Of a stretch of 64,000 nucleotides of DNA, positions 8,541 to 16,831 are shown one piece after another. Position 1 is the stretch's first letter. Each line of letters begins with the position of its first letter. The stretch covers positions 1,364,001-1,428,000 of the forward strand of contig NZ_CP041216.1 of assembly GCF_020511155.1 (NCBI RefSeq). Reading direction: 5' to 3'. Position numbers and translations under genes: made by a program. The notes under the pieces were generated by a model. That model made no database searches. It was not told the origin of the DNA and worked only from the letters and a program-made list of their open reading frames with translations. This DNA is from Shewanella glacialimarina. GTDB taxonomy: Bacteria; Pseudomonadota; Gammaproteobacteria; Enterobacterales; Shewanellaceae.

Positions 8541-9338
8541 ATGCATCGTTTAGCTATATTGGCTGTATGTATTGTAGCGTCAATGTTCGTGTTACCTACT
8601 TTCGCAAAAGAGTGGATCGAAACTCCCCGTTGGGATAGTCATTTTACTCAACGTCAGGCCCAAGGCGTGATGGTGTTATGGAACGAAAATAAGCAACAAG
8701 GCTTAACTAACAGCCTTCAACGCGCGAACCAAGGCTATTTACCTGCTTCGACTTTTAAAATTCCTAATAGTTTGATTTCTCTTGAACTCGGTGTCGTCAA
8801 AGATGAATTTCAAGTTTTTAAATGGGATGGTAAAAAGAGAGACATTCTAACCTGGAATCATGATCAAACCATGATAACTGCGATGAAATATTCTGTTGTC
8901 CCTGTATATCAAGATTTTGCCCGCCAAATTGGTGAAAAACGAATGAGTAAGATGATTGCTTCTTTCGGTTATGGCAATGAGAACATATCTGGGGATTTAG
9001 AGAGTTTCTGGCTGGACGGTGATATACGTATCTCTGCAACTGAACAAATCAATTTCTTGCGTCGCTTGTATCACAATAAAATAAATGTATCCGAGCGTAG
9101 CCAGCGTATTGTCAAGAAAGCCATGCTCACTGAAGCCAATGGTGACTATATTATCCGTGCTAAAACCGGTTATGCGGTTAGAGCTAAGACTGGTATCGGT
9201 TGGTGGGTAGGTTGGGTTGAACTCGATGATAATGTATGGTTTTTTGCAATGAACATTGATATTCCTACATCTAATAGCTTGCCATTTCGCCAAGCTATTA
9301 CTAAGGAAATATTAACGCAGGAAGGTATTATTTCTTAG
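8541..9338 (+). CDS. blaOXA: OXA-48-like class D beta-lactamase
   Basis: A 265-residue serine beta-lactamase, the same length as OXA-48, with a signal peptide ending ...LPTFA before KEW, so it acts in the periplasm. All class D motifs are present in OXA-48 numbering: S70-T-F-K73, S118-V-V, Y144-G-N, W157-L-D159, K208-T-G and R250. Outside the termini it follows OXA-48 closely by recall. The striking difference is the beta5-beta6 loop: residues 212-218 read AVRAKTG where OXA-48 has STRIEPK, which keeps R214 but repeats the preceding RAKTG motif. This loop controls carbapenem and cephalosporin preference in the family. It stands alone between the tRNA-Leu scar and a repeat block. Confidence 0.95.
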   Translation: MHRLAILAVCIVASMFVLPTFAKEWIETPRWDSHFTQRQAQGVMVLWNENKQQGLTNSLQRANQGYLPASTFKIPNSLISLELGVVKDEFQVFKWDGKKRDILTWNHDQTMITAMKYSVVPVYQDFARQIGEKRMSKMIASFGYGNENISGDLESFWLDGDIRISATEQINFLRRLYHNKINVSERSQRIVKKAMLTEANGDYIIRAKTGYAVRAKTGIGWWVGWVELDDNVWFFAMNIDIPTSNSLPFRQAITKEILTQEGIIS

Positions 9339-9911
9339 CCGACTCGCGAGAGAAATTACCTCAGTATTAATTGAGCCTTTTAAGCATTTGGTAAGTTACA
9401 GAAATTTTTATCAGTACTTACGATTTGGTATTTAAAAATCCATTTTAAAGGACAAAAAATAGTTGATTTTGCTTCTGAATCGCCAATTTAGACAACTAAC
9501 TTTTGCCAACTAAAACCTGGCATTAGAGTATGGTAGAGCAACATCGATTTATTCATCCCACTACTCACTTTATATTCAAAAATGAGTTAGTCATGTATGC
9601 AAATGGTAAAATTCAGCTTTGAACTTGAGGCCGTTGAAGACTTTTTTATAAAAGAATGCGTGAGCTGGCCATGGATGGCTCGCTAGCTTTCGCGGTACAG
9701 GTCGTTCCTTGGCATCCGGCCATCACGACATTCGTGAATCCATTCACATCAGATGTACCATCGGAAGCTATAGCATTTTCGAATAAGGCTGAAGAAGTCT
9801 GCAAATGTAGGTCAAAGTTAAATCTGACCCCATGGCGACTTTTCGCCGCTGTTGTTTTGTAAAGAGCGAAAATGTTGCGGGGCGGCTGGGCTAATTCTTT
9901 TATAAAGAGTA

Positions 9912-9939
9912 AAGAGGAAACAGCCGTTTGTTTCCTCTT
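9912..9939. repeat. Perfect 11-bp inverted repeat (REP-like hairpin)
   Basis: AAGAGGAAACA and TGTTTCCTCTT flank a 6-base loop (GCCGTT). There is no T tract beyond the stem on the plus strand, so it is more likely part of a repeat element than a terminator. Confidence 0.8.
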
Positions 9940-9987
9940 GGTCTGGTGTGGGCGAAGCGCCATGACGTCAGTGGCCGTAGGCCATGA

Positions 9988-10042
9988 GTACAAAAGTACA
10001 AAAGTACAAAAGTACAAAAGTACAAAAGTACAAAAGTACAAA
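9988..10042. repeat. Microsatellite (GTACAAAA) x6 plus a partial copy
   Basis: Six perfect tandem copies of the 8-base unit GTACAAAA start at 9988, followed by a seventh that diverges in its last base. An 8-base unit is not a multiple of three, so the array shifts frame when it changes length. It lies in a non-coding repeat block. Confidence 0.97.
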
Positions 10043-10049
10043 GAAAACA

Positions 10050-10061
10050 CCGGGATCCCGG
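10050..10061. repeat. 12-bp palindrome CCGGGATCCCGG
   Basis: A perfect palindrome immediately after the microsatellite. GCCGGGATGACGAG follows about 15 bases later, a box I have seen repeated between genes in Shewanella. Confidence 0.7.
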
Positions 10062-10135
10062 CTTAAAAACACTGCCGGGATGACGAGAAGGTCGCTAACA
10101 AGCTATAAACATCGAAGTTATTATGAGTCTGTGCT

Positions 10136-11776
10136 CTACAACGCCAACAGCTGTGGTAAATATTCGCTGTCTAACGCTGCAATTTCGACTTGTTCGGTGA
10201 GCACATCATGCAATATTTGATGACTGGTCAACGGATTAGCGAGTACCACACGAAATACTGTGGTTTGTTGGCGCAAGTATTTTGCCGGTTTAATCCGTGT
10301 TCGTGACACAAATGACTTGCCTTGTTCACGTTGATGTTTTTGAATGAATTGAGTTAATCCATCCAGTAGTTCGTTGATTGTTGCAACTAACTCTGTGTCT
10401 TGATTCGAGATGGCTGTTGTTAGTATTGCTTGTACCGATGCGGGGACGTAGCGATAGGTTAGTAAACATAACTCAGGCGCAGTGACTAATTCAAAATCCT
10501 TATGTTGTTCAATAATCGTTGCAAAATAACGGGCTTTTTCTAGGCTGTTATTAATGAGTATTTCATAGCCATCACGACCAATTATCTGCAGGCAAGCGTG
10601 CACTAACATCGCCATACCTGGGCGCGAACCTTCCAGGGTTTGACTGCCTAAATCTTTTGATCCCACACGGAGAATATATTCCGCATGATGGGCAATAGTA
10701 TGTGCCAGTTCAGGGTCTTTAAATAACACCATACCAGCACCCATTGGCACATACATTTGTTTATGGGCATCAATAGTCACTGAGTCAGCCAGTTCAATTC
10801 CTTTAAGTAAATGACGATACTTATTGGACAATAAGCTGGCGCCGCCCCAGGCTGCGTCAACGTGAAAATGGCAGCCAAGTTCTGTGGCGAGTTCGGCTAA
10901 CTCGGTTAGTGGGTCTACGTTACCTGTCTCTGTGGTGCCAGCAACGCCGACTATGGCCATTACTTTTATATTATTTTGCTTAAGCTTTAACGCGGCTTGA
11001 CGCATGGCGGATACATCGACTTTATTATTGGCATCCGTAGGAATACTCACAATATTATCCCGACCAATGCTGAGTAAATCAGCGGCTTTACCTAATGAAT
11101 AGTGGCCTCGTTCAGACACTAAAATTGCTAAGTCATCATAACCATAATGGCGTAGTGCTTTAAGCATGCCTTCTCGGCCTACACCTTTGAAACTTCCCTC
11201 AGCTTTTAACACTTGATTGCGTGCTATCCACAGTGCAGTAATGTTGGCCACTGTACCACCAGAGCAAAATGCGCCTAAAGAATGATTGGCGCTGTGCATC
11301 CATTGTTGGTAAAAAGTTTCATCTTGATCATAAATTAAATGATGAATCATGCCTAAAACCTGACGCTCAAGCGGGGTAAAGGCTTTAGATGTTTCAATTT
11401 TAACTAAGTTTTGATTGAGCCCAACCATCATTTTAGACAAGGGCAATACAAAATAGGGTAAGGCAGAAGTCATGTGGCCAATAAAGCTCGGCGCTGATGT
11501 ATGCACTGAGTGAGCCACTAAGTTTTGCATGATTTCATCTGTATAATCAGATACAAAGCGTGGCGCAGCAGGTATTTCAAACGCTTGAAAATCGGTTTCT
11601 ATTTCTGCCAATGGTTTTTCTAACGCGGCAATGCTGTTTCCCAAAAAACCAGCTAAGTCTTGGGAAAGCTTTTGTTCGATAATACTTAAGGTCGACTTAG
11701 CATCTTCTGGCACAGTAAAAATGCGCAATAAACTTTGTTCTGATGCATCAGCTTGACGGGTTATATTCGAGGTCAT
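10136..11776 (-). CDS. panP: PLP-dependent aspartate 1-decarboxylase / glutamate decarboxylase family (PanP)
   Basis: A 546-residue group II PLP decarboxylase, the length of Vibrio PanP. The PLP lysine is in SVTIDAHKQMYVPMG, with the HVDAAWGG motif and the CSGGTVANITAL motif before it. In Vibrio and relatives without PanD, PanP makes beta-alanine from aspartate for pantothenate; older annotations call it glutamate decarboxylase, which cannot be excluded from sequence. It is transcribed away from the BCCT transporter, with a 516-base shared upstream region. Confidence 0.88.
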   Translation of the reverse strand: MTSNITRQADASEQSLLRIFTVPEDAKSTLSIIEQKLSQDLAGFLGNSIAALEKPLAEIETDFQAFEIPAAPRFVSDYTDEIMQNLVAHSVHTSAPSFIGHMTSALPYFVLPLSKMMVGLNQNLVKIETSKAFTPLERQVLGMIHHLIYDQDETFYQQWMHSANHSLGAFCSGGTVANITALWIARNQVLKAEGSFKGVGREGMLKALRHYGYDDLAILVSERGHYSLGKAADLLSIGRDNIVSIPTDANNKVDVSAMRQAALKLKQNNIKVMAIVGVAGTTETGNVDPLTELAELATELGCHFHVDAAWGGASLLSNKYRHLLKGIELADSVTIDAHKQMYVPMGAGMVLFKDPELAHTIAHHAEYILRVGSKDLGSQTLEGSRPGMAMLVHACLQIIGRDGYEILINNSLEKARYFATIIEQHKDFELVTAPELCLLTYRYVPASVQAILTTAISNQDTELVATINELLDGLTQFIQKHQREQGKSFVSRTRIKPAKYLRQQTTVFRVVLANPLTSHQILHDVLTEQVEIAALDSEYLPQLLAL

Positions 11777-12292
11777 TTAGGCTTGCCGTAATAATAAAAA
11801 AGCGCCTCAATGAGTATTGATTAATGTTGATAGAAGTACAACAACACCCATTGACGAAATAAGGGGGCTAACTTTACTTTATGGCTTAGTTTGCTTCAAG
11901 TTTTTATCTTCATTGCCTGTGGCGCAATCGTCATATTTTTACTACAGCTTTATCACCTAAACTAACCGCAGTAACTAACGCGCAATACCCATGTTAGGCA
12001 CATTGAATTTCTGCATGGTTTGCAGCACAACGCATGCTCGGCTAGATTGGCAATCATTTTGCGTTGGTCGACAGTTACGGCTTTTTAACTGATTAGGTGT
12101 TTTTATTTTACACATACACAATAAAAATGTTCGATTACCGCACTAGAGTGATGTTTATCCGCATGCCTGCACTAAATAGCCGTCAGTTATGCTAGTATTA
12201 GCCACTAATTTTTGTGCCGTTTTAATTAAAGAATAACACCTATTCTTTAATTAACTTTTTGGTACAAAGTGTTACTTTTTACGGGAGACATT
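11777..12292. other. Divergent promoter region between panP and the BCCT transporter
   Basis: A 516-base non-coding region between two diverging genes. The only strong structure is the 14-bp inverted repeat at 12222-12254 near the transporter. I see no other gene or RNA. Confidence 0.5.
12222..12254. promoter_or_regulatory. Perfect 14-bp inverted repeat upstream of the BCCT gene
   Basis: TTAATTAAAGAATA (12222-12235) and TATTCTTTAATTAA (12241-12254) flank a 5-base spacer (ACACC) and end 38 bases before the start codon. It could be an operator in DNA or a hairpin in the leader RNA. There is no T tract directly after it that would make it a standard terminator. Confidence 0.75.
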
Positions 12293-14260
12293 ATGTCTAT
12301 TAAGACAAGTATCAACCCGCCTGTATTTCTCTCTTCAGTTATTCTTATTACCATGATGGTTTTACTATGCGCCATCGCACCAACTGAAGCTAGCTTGTTT
12401 TTTAAATCAGTACAACACTGGTTAGAAGTGAAAACGGGTTGGATGTACATATTAGGCGTTGCCATTTTCTTAGTGTTTATCATTTTTGTCATGATGAGCC
12501 GCTTTGGAGATATTAAGTTGGGGCCAGAGCATTCTGTGCCAGATTATAGTTATAAAAGTTGGATCGCCATGCTGTTTTCGGCAGGTATGGGCATAGGCCT
12601 GATGTTCTTTGGTGTTGCTGAGCCTGTGATGCATTACCTGGCGCCACCCGATGCATCACCTGAATCGATTAAAGCGGCGAAAGATGCATTAAAGATTACT
12701 TTTTTCCACTGGGGCATTCATGCCTGGGCTATTTATGCTGTAGTGGCATTGTCTTTAGCCTACTTCTCGTATCGACACAAATTACCTTTATTACCTCGCT
12801 CCGCTTTATACCCGTTAATTGGCGAGCGGATTTATGGCCCAATTGGTCATGCCGTTGATACCTTTGCGGTACTTGGCACCATGTTTGGTGTGGCCACGTC
12901 ATTAGGTTTTGGTGTGCTGCAGATAAACTCAGGTTTGAGCTATCTTATTGACGGCCTGCCTAACAACACCACAGTGCAGGTGGTGTTGATTGTGATTATT
13001 ACAGGCATGGCCACTTTATCGGTGTTTTCAGGACTCGATAAAGGGGTGAAACGCTTAAGTGAGTTGAATTTAGGTTTAGCATTATTATTAATGGTATCGG
13101 TATTGGTTCTGGGGCCAACTGTGTTGTTGATGCAATCTTTTGTGCAAAACACCGGTGGATATTTAAGTGAGATTGTTGGTAAAACCTTTAACTTATATGC
13201 CTATGAGCAAAAAGATGACTGGATAGGCGGTTGGACTTTATTGTATTGGGGCTGGTGGATTTCATGGTCTCCTTTTGTGGGCACCTTCATTGCGCGCGTC
13301 AGTCGCGGTCGTACTATTCGTGAATTCTTAATCGGCGTGTTATTTGTGCCATCAGCGATTACTTTTTTATGGATGACAGTGTTTGGTAATACGGCAATCG
13401 ATGCCATTGCCAATCATGGTGCGAGTTATTTATCTGAAGCGGTATCCAGTGATGTATCAGTTGCACTGTTCAAGTTTTTTGAACACATGCCATTCTCGAC
13501 GATTTTATCAACAATTGCTGTCTGCTTAGTGGTGACATTCTTTGTGACATCATCTGATTCTGGCTCACTGGTTATTGATAATTTAACCTCGGGCGGTGAC
13601 AATAATGCTCCGGTTTGGCAACGTATATTTTGGGCGGCATTACAGGGTGTTGTAGCATCTGTGTTGTTGGTGGCGGGTGGTTTACAAGCGCTGCAAACGG
13701 CCGCTATCGCCAGTGCAATGCCATTTTTAATCGTGATGCTATTGATGTGTGTGGGTCTGTATAAAGCATTAAAAGATGATTGGCTTAAAATCAACAGCGT
13801 GCAGTCGCACAATACCAGCGTGCAATATGTTAAGGCCAATATGACCTGGCAAGACAGGTTAGATATTTTAGTGTCTATGCCCACTAGAGAGGATGCACAA
13901 AATTATCTTGATACCATAGCTCAACCGGCTTTAACAGAGATGAGAGATACCTTAATAAGCAAGGGCCAATTAGCGGATATTATTTTTAAGGATGAGCGGG
14001 TTAGGTTAGTTATTGGTCCCGATGACTTATTATCGTTTGTATATGGCCTTCGAATACGAGCTTACACAGTTACGGGCACAACAGAAGAGAATATTAGCTC
14101 TGATCAAGCTTATTATCGTGTGGAGGTTTTCCTTGAGCACGGTGGTCAGCAATATGATGTGATGGGTTACACTCAAGAGCAAATTACAGCTGATATTGTC
14201 ACTCAATATGAGCGTTATTTGCATTACGTGCACTTGTCTCATGCGGAACTTGTCGATTAA
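12293..14260 (+). CDS. BCCT-family transporter (BetT-like choline/betaine uptake)
   Basis: A 655-residue inner-membrane protein with about 12 hydrophobic segments, starting at ATG 12293 behind the ribosome binding site GGGAG. It shows the BCCT signature WWISWSPFVGTFIARVSRGR and the glycine-rich FSAGMGIGLMFFG segment of transmembrane helix 3. A soluble C-terminal extension of about 130 residues matches BetT-type choline transporters that sense osmolarity. BCCT carriers import choline, betaine, carnitine or ectoine with sodium or protons; the substrate is inferred, not shown. No bet biosynthesis genes are next to it. Confidence 0.87.
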   Translation: MSIKTSINPPVFLSSVILITMMVLLCAIAPTEASLFFKSVQHWLEVKTGWMYILGVAIFLVFIIFVMMSRFGDIKLGPEHSVPDYSYKSWIAMLFSAGMGIGLMFFGVAEPVMHYLAPPDASPESIKAAKDALKITFFHWGIHAWAIYAVVALSLAYFSYRHKLPLLPRSALYPLIGERIYGPIGHAVDTFAVLGTMFGVATSLGFGVLQINSGLSYLIDGLPNNTTVQVVLIVIITGMATLSVFSGLDKGVKRLSELNLGLALLLMVSVLVLGPTVLLMQSFVQNTGGYLSEIVGKTFNLYAYEQKDDWIGGWTLLYWGWWISWSPFVGTFIARVSRGRTIREFLIGVLFVPSAITFLWMTVFGNTAIDAIANHGASYLSEAVSSDVSVALFKFFEHMPFSTILSTIAVCLVVTFFVTSSDSGSLVIDNLTSGGDNNAPVWQRIFWAALQGVVASVLLVAGGLQALQTAAIASAMPFLIVMLLMCVGLYKALKDDWLKINSVQSHNTSVQYVKANMTWQDRLDILVSMPTREDAQNYLDTIAQPALTEMRDTLISKGQLADIIFKDERVRLVIGPDDLLSFVYGLRIRAYTVTGTTEENISSDQAYYRVEVFLEHGGQQYDVMGYTQEQITADIVTQYERYLHYVHLSHAELVD

Positions 14261-14304
14261 TTAACGCTAATTACTGCACATTTGTGCATTAACAAAACAA
14301 AATC

Positions 14305-14349
14305 ATTGCCCCAAGCGATAAGCCTTATTATCCTTGGGGCAATTTATTT
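14305..14349 (+). terminator. Terminator after the BCCT gene
   Basis: ATTGCCCCAAG pairs with CTTGGGGCAAT around a 17-base loop and is followed by TTATTTAT. It lies just upstream of yajD and rules out the TTG 14334 start for that gene. Confidence 0.75.
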
Positions 14350-14369
14350 ATGCTGAGGTTAGATTCGAC

Positions 14370-14723
14370 ATGGTTGGTGAGAGCAAATTAGACAAGGTAT
14401 TGGCTGAAGCAAGAGACTATAAAGCCAAGCGTGAGACCGGTTATCGTGAACAGGCGTTAAAGCTCTACCCTTGGGTTTGCGGACGCTGTACTCGAGAGTT
14501 TACCCATAAAAACTTGAGTGAGTTAACCGTACATCATCGTGATCATAACCACGATAACAATCCATCGGACGGCACTAATTGGGAATTGTTGTGTTTATAT
14601 TGTCATGATAATGAGCATTCGCGTTTTGAAGAGTTAATTCGTTATGGCAGTACTACAGAAAACAAGCAAGATGTCGCGACCCATAATCCGTTTGCCAATT
14701 TAAAGTCGATGATGAAAAAGTAA
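14370..14723 (+). CDS. yajD: YajD-family HNH nuclease
   Basis: A protein of 117 residues starting at ATG 14370. It carries the zinc-binding and HNH motif of the YajD family: CGRCTREF, LTVHHRDHNHDNNPSDG, NWELLCLYCHDNEH, and the conserved tail NPFANLKSMM. Members are small HNH endonuclease-like proteins; their cellular job is not settled. The longer frame from TTG 14334 overlaps the upstream terminator and is not credible. Confidence 0.9.
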   Translation: MVGESKLDKVLAEARDYKAKRETGYREQALKLYPWVCGRCTREFTHKNLSELTVHHRDHNHDNNPSDGTNWELLCLYCHDNEHSRFEELIRYGSTTENKQDVATHNPFANLKSMMKK

Positions 14724-14742
14724 GCTTGTTTATTCATAGTGC

Positions 14743-14794
14743 CAATAGCCATATCAGCTTGAATGCCGTTAATGGGTCAAGCTGAGTGCTATTG
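14743..14794. terminator. Possible bidirectional terminator between convergent genes
   Basis: A two-part stem, CAATAGC/GCTATTG and CAGCTTGA/TCAAGCTG, lies in the gap between yajD and the opposing DUF1289 gene, with a short T run to the right. The stem is interrupted, so the call is tentative. Confidence 0.4.
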
Positions 14795-14848
14795 TTTACG
14801 TTTGCTTGAGAGTGCCAGTTAATACATTAATAATGTTGTGATGTTTGC

Positions 14849-15073
14849 CTAAAGTAATCTTTTTTCAGCATCTAACCATTTAGCTCTTGATAGAGCCTGG
14901 TTATTTTTACTGTCAGCAAACTGTAATTTACGAGATTCTAGTTGATCCAAAATGTGTTGCTGTTGTTGATCGTTGGCCTGTGACCAGATAACAATTTCAT
15001 CGATATGTCGATAACACCCCATACAGAAGTCATCTTCATTTAAGCCGCATCGCGCGACACAAGGAGAGTGCAT
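14849..15073 (-). CDS. DUF1289-family cysteine-rich small protein
   Basis: A protein of 74 residues with the DUF1289 pattern SPCVARCGLNEDDFCMGCYR, whose four cysteines probably bind a metal, followed by the usual DEIVIW and a short helix. No function is established. It converges with yajD and diverges from the methyltransferase gene. Confidence 0.85.
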   Translation of the reverse strand: MHSPCVARCGLNEDDFCMGCYRHIDEIVIWSQANDQQQQHILDQLESRKLQFADSKNNQALSRAKWLDAEKRLL

Positions 15074-15186
15074 TTAATTTTACCTATAATTATTGATTAA
15101 ATGAGGTTAACAACGCGATATTACCATGTTTAAAATTGAGCTGTTACAATTGCAGTTATCGATTTGCTAATGTGTTAACTGTCATT

Positions 15187-16527
15187 ATGGCCGAACAGGT
15201 TCAAATATCTCAGCAAGATAGCGAGTTAACGCAATCTGCAGCGCTCCCCCTAAAAGATGTTATCAAGCCAGATTACGCTACTCGGCTAAGCCAATTATCC
15301 AAGTTATTAGCGTTGACTCAGCCTTTATGGCAGGTGGTGGCATTTGATTGCAAGTACCTGCCTTGGCAACAAGCATTTCCAACATTAGCAGCCAAACTAT
15401 GGCGCATTCCTGATACTGAGATTGATCTAATAGACAGTAACCCCTCGTTACTGTTAAGCAGTTTACTGCCGGCATTAGAACAGGATTTGCAAGCTGCAAA
15501 ACAGCACCAGACTCTCAGTTTGCTGCCGTTACTTAATCGCCAAGCTTATGAGTTGGCAGCGGAAATAAATCAGCCCATTGATGAGTCTGCTCTTAAACAT
15601 TTTAGTGGTCATATTAAAGGCCGTAAATGGCAACAAATTATTGCTTTTACTGAGCAGGCTTTTGCTAATAACCATGACCACCTTCCAATACTTGAGTGGT
15701 GCGCAGGTAAGGGTCATTTAGGCCGATTGATTGCAAAAACACAACAAGGTTCTGTGACCAGCTTAGAGTGGCAACAGGATCTCTGTGAGCAAGGGCAGTC
15801 TTTTGCTGATAAATGGCAGTTAGACCAGAAATTTTTTTGTGCAGATGCGTTTGCCGATGTTGGCGCAAATACTTCGCCGATTAAACAAACACAACATGCA
15901 GTGGCTTTGCATGCCTGTGGCGATTTACATGTTCGTTTACTTCACTTGGCCTGTGAAGCAGGTACCCAGATTATTTCAATTTCGCCATGTTGTTATCATT
16001 TAATTCAAGATAGCCATTATCAGCCATTATCAAGTATCGCAAAACAAGCTAAATTAACCTTGTCCCGACATGATTTACAATTGCCATTGCAGCAAAGCGT
16101 GATTGCCAATCAAAAACACAATGTCCTAAGACAACAAGAAATAGCATGGCGTTTAGGGTTTGATAGTTTGCAAAGAACAGTACGCCAATCGGATCAATAT
16201 TTGCCCATACCCACCATCAAGCAAAGCCAGTTAGCCAGTTCGTTTAGTGATTTTTGTTTTTGGGCAGCAGCCCAGAAAAGTATATCTATACCCAGTGATA
16301 CTATTTTTGATGATTATCTTCAGCAAGGGCTTAACCGTCAGAGGTTAACCCAGCGGATCGATCTGGTTCGACATTTATTCAGGCAAGCTATCGAGCAATG
16401 GTTGTTAATAGATAGAGTGTGCTTTTTAAACGAGCAAGGTTACCAGGTAACACTGACGGAATTTTGTCCAACTGAAATAACCCCAAGAAATGCTTTAATC
16501 CATGCCTATAAAACACATTTGGTTTAA
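15187..16527 (+). CDS. SAM-dependent methyltransferase
   Basis: A protein of 446 residues from ATG 15187; the frame extends to TTG 15136 but that adds an unlikely stretch. The central part has the Rossmann methyltransferase motif ILEWCAGKGHLGRLI, then LEWQQDLCEQG and the catalytic-region LHACGDLHVRLL with ISPCCYH, as in the Methyltransf_32-like family. The N-terminal third is a helical domain I do not recognise. The substrate is unknown. It is divergent from the DUF1289 gene. Confidence 0.8.
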   Translation: MAEQVQISQQDSELTQSAALPLKDVIKPDYATRLSQLSKLLALTQPLWQVVAFDCKYLPWQQAFPTLAAKLWRIPDTEIDLIDSNPSLLLSSLLPALEQDLQAAKQHQTLSLLPLLNRQAYELAAEINQPIDESALKHFSGHIKGRKWQQIIAFTEQAFANNHDHLPILEWCAGKGHLGRLIAKTQQGSVTSLEWQQDLCEQGQSFADKWQLDQKFFCADAFADVGANTSPIKQTQHAVALHACGDLHVRLLHLACEAGTQIISISPCCYHLIQDSHYQPLSSIAKQAKLTLSRHDLQLPLQQSVIANQKHNVLRQQEIAWRLGFDSLQRTVRQSDQYLPIPTIKQSQLASSFSDFCFWAAAQKSISIPSDTIFDDYLQQGLNRQRLTQRIDLVRHLFRQAIEQWLLIDRVCFLNEQGYQVTLTEFCPTEITPRNALIHAYKTHLV

Positions 16528-16831
16528 TTTATGTTATTAAGCTTTTGTTTAGACTGTTTTATTTTATAAAAGTCTGATTGATTCAGTTATCTAGCGCAAA
16601 CTTAATTTACAGCAAGCGAATAATTAAATAGCAAAACCATGTGAGTTTTAACGGTTTTTTATTGCAGTTTTAAGCCATTCTTGTTCAAATGTCGGGTTAT
16701 TAGTGAATTACAACAAATCAAGCCACCCAACAGTGATGTTTGTGTAACGACATCTTGGTATAAATGACCCTGTGCTTTGGATATTTAAGCCAAATCTGAG
16801 TGGTATTGAGTAAAAGTGAACAAATGGTTTA
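16528..16831. other. Intergenic region upstream of oleA
   Basis: A 304-base gap that should carry the ole promoter. I find no strong promoter boxes, dyads or small genes. OleA itself also lacks a clear ribosome binding site. Confidence 0.4.

Larger units (their letters stand above)
9339..10135. other. Gene-free repeat mosaic downstream of blaOXA
   Basis: About 800 bases without a real gene. From about 9650 the composition changes and the sequence looks like stacked intergenic repeat elements: a palindrome-rich GAGCTGGCCATGGATGGC stretch, an AAAGTTAAATCTGACCCC box of the kind I associate with REP/RAYT transposon remnants, an 11-bp hairpin, an 8-bp microsatellite and a CCGGGATCCCGG palindrome. 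Open frames here (for example 9646-10050 minus) are produced by the repeats and do not look like proteins. Confidence 0.6.

Noticed and set aside
9988..10042. Tandem array considered as a CRISPR
   Set aside because: The units are 8 bases long and directly adjacent, with no spacers; it is a microsatellite.
9646..10050. Minus-strand open frame of 134 codons over the repeat block, with a repeated FCTFVLLY N-terminus
   Set aside because: The repeated peptide is the translation of the 8-bp microsatellite. There is no ribosome binding site, no family resemblance, and overlapping frames exist on both strands.
12940..13152. Further short antisense frames within the BCCT and other long genes
   Set aside because: All lie opposite intact conserved genes and lack ribosome binding sites.
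13426..13884. Minus-strand open frame of 152 codons inside the BCCT gene
   Set aside because: It lies antisense to a well-supported membrane protein gene and is Thr/Ser/Asn-rich shadow sequence.
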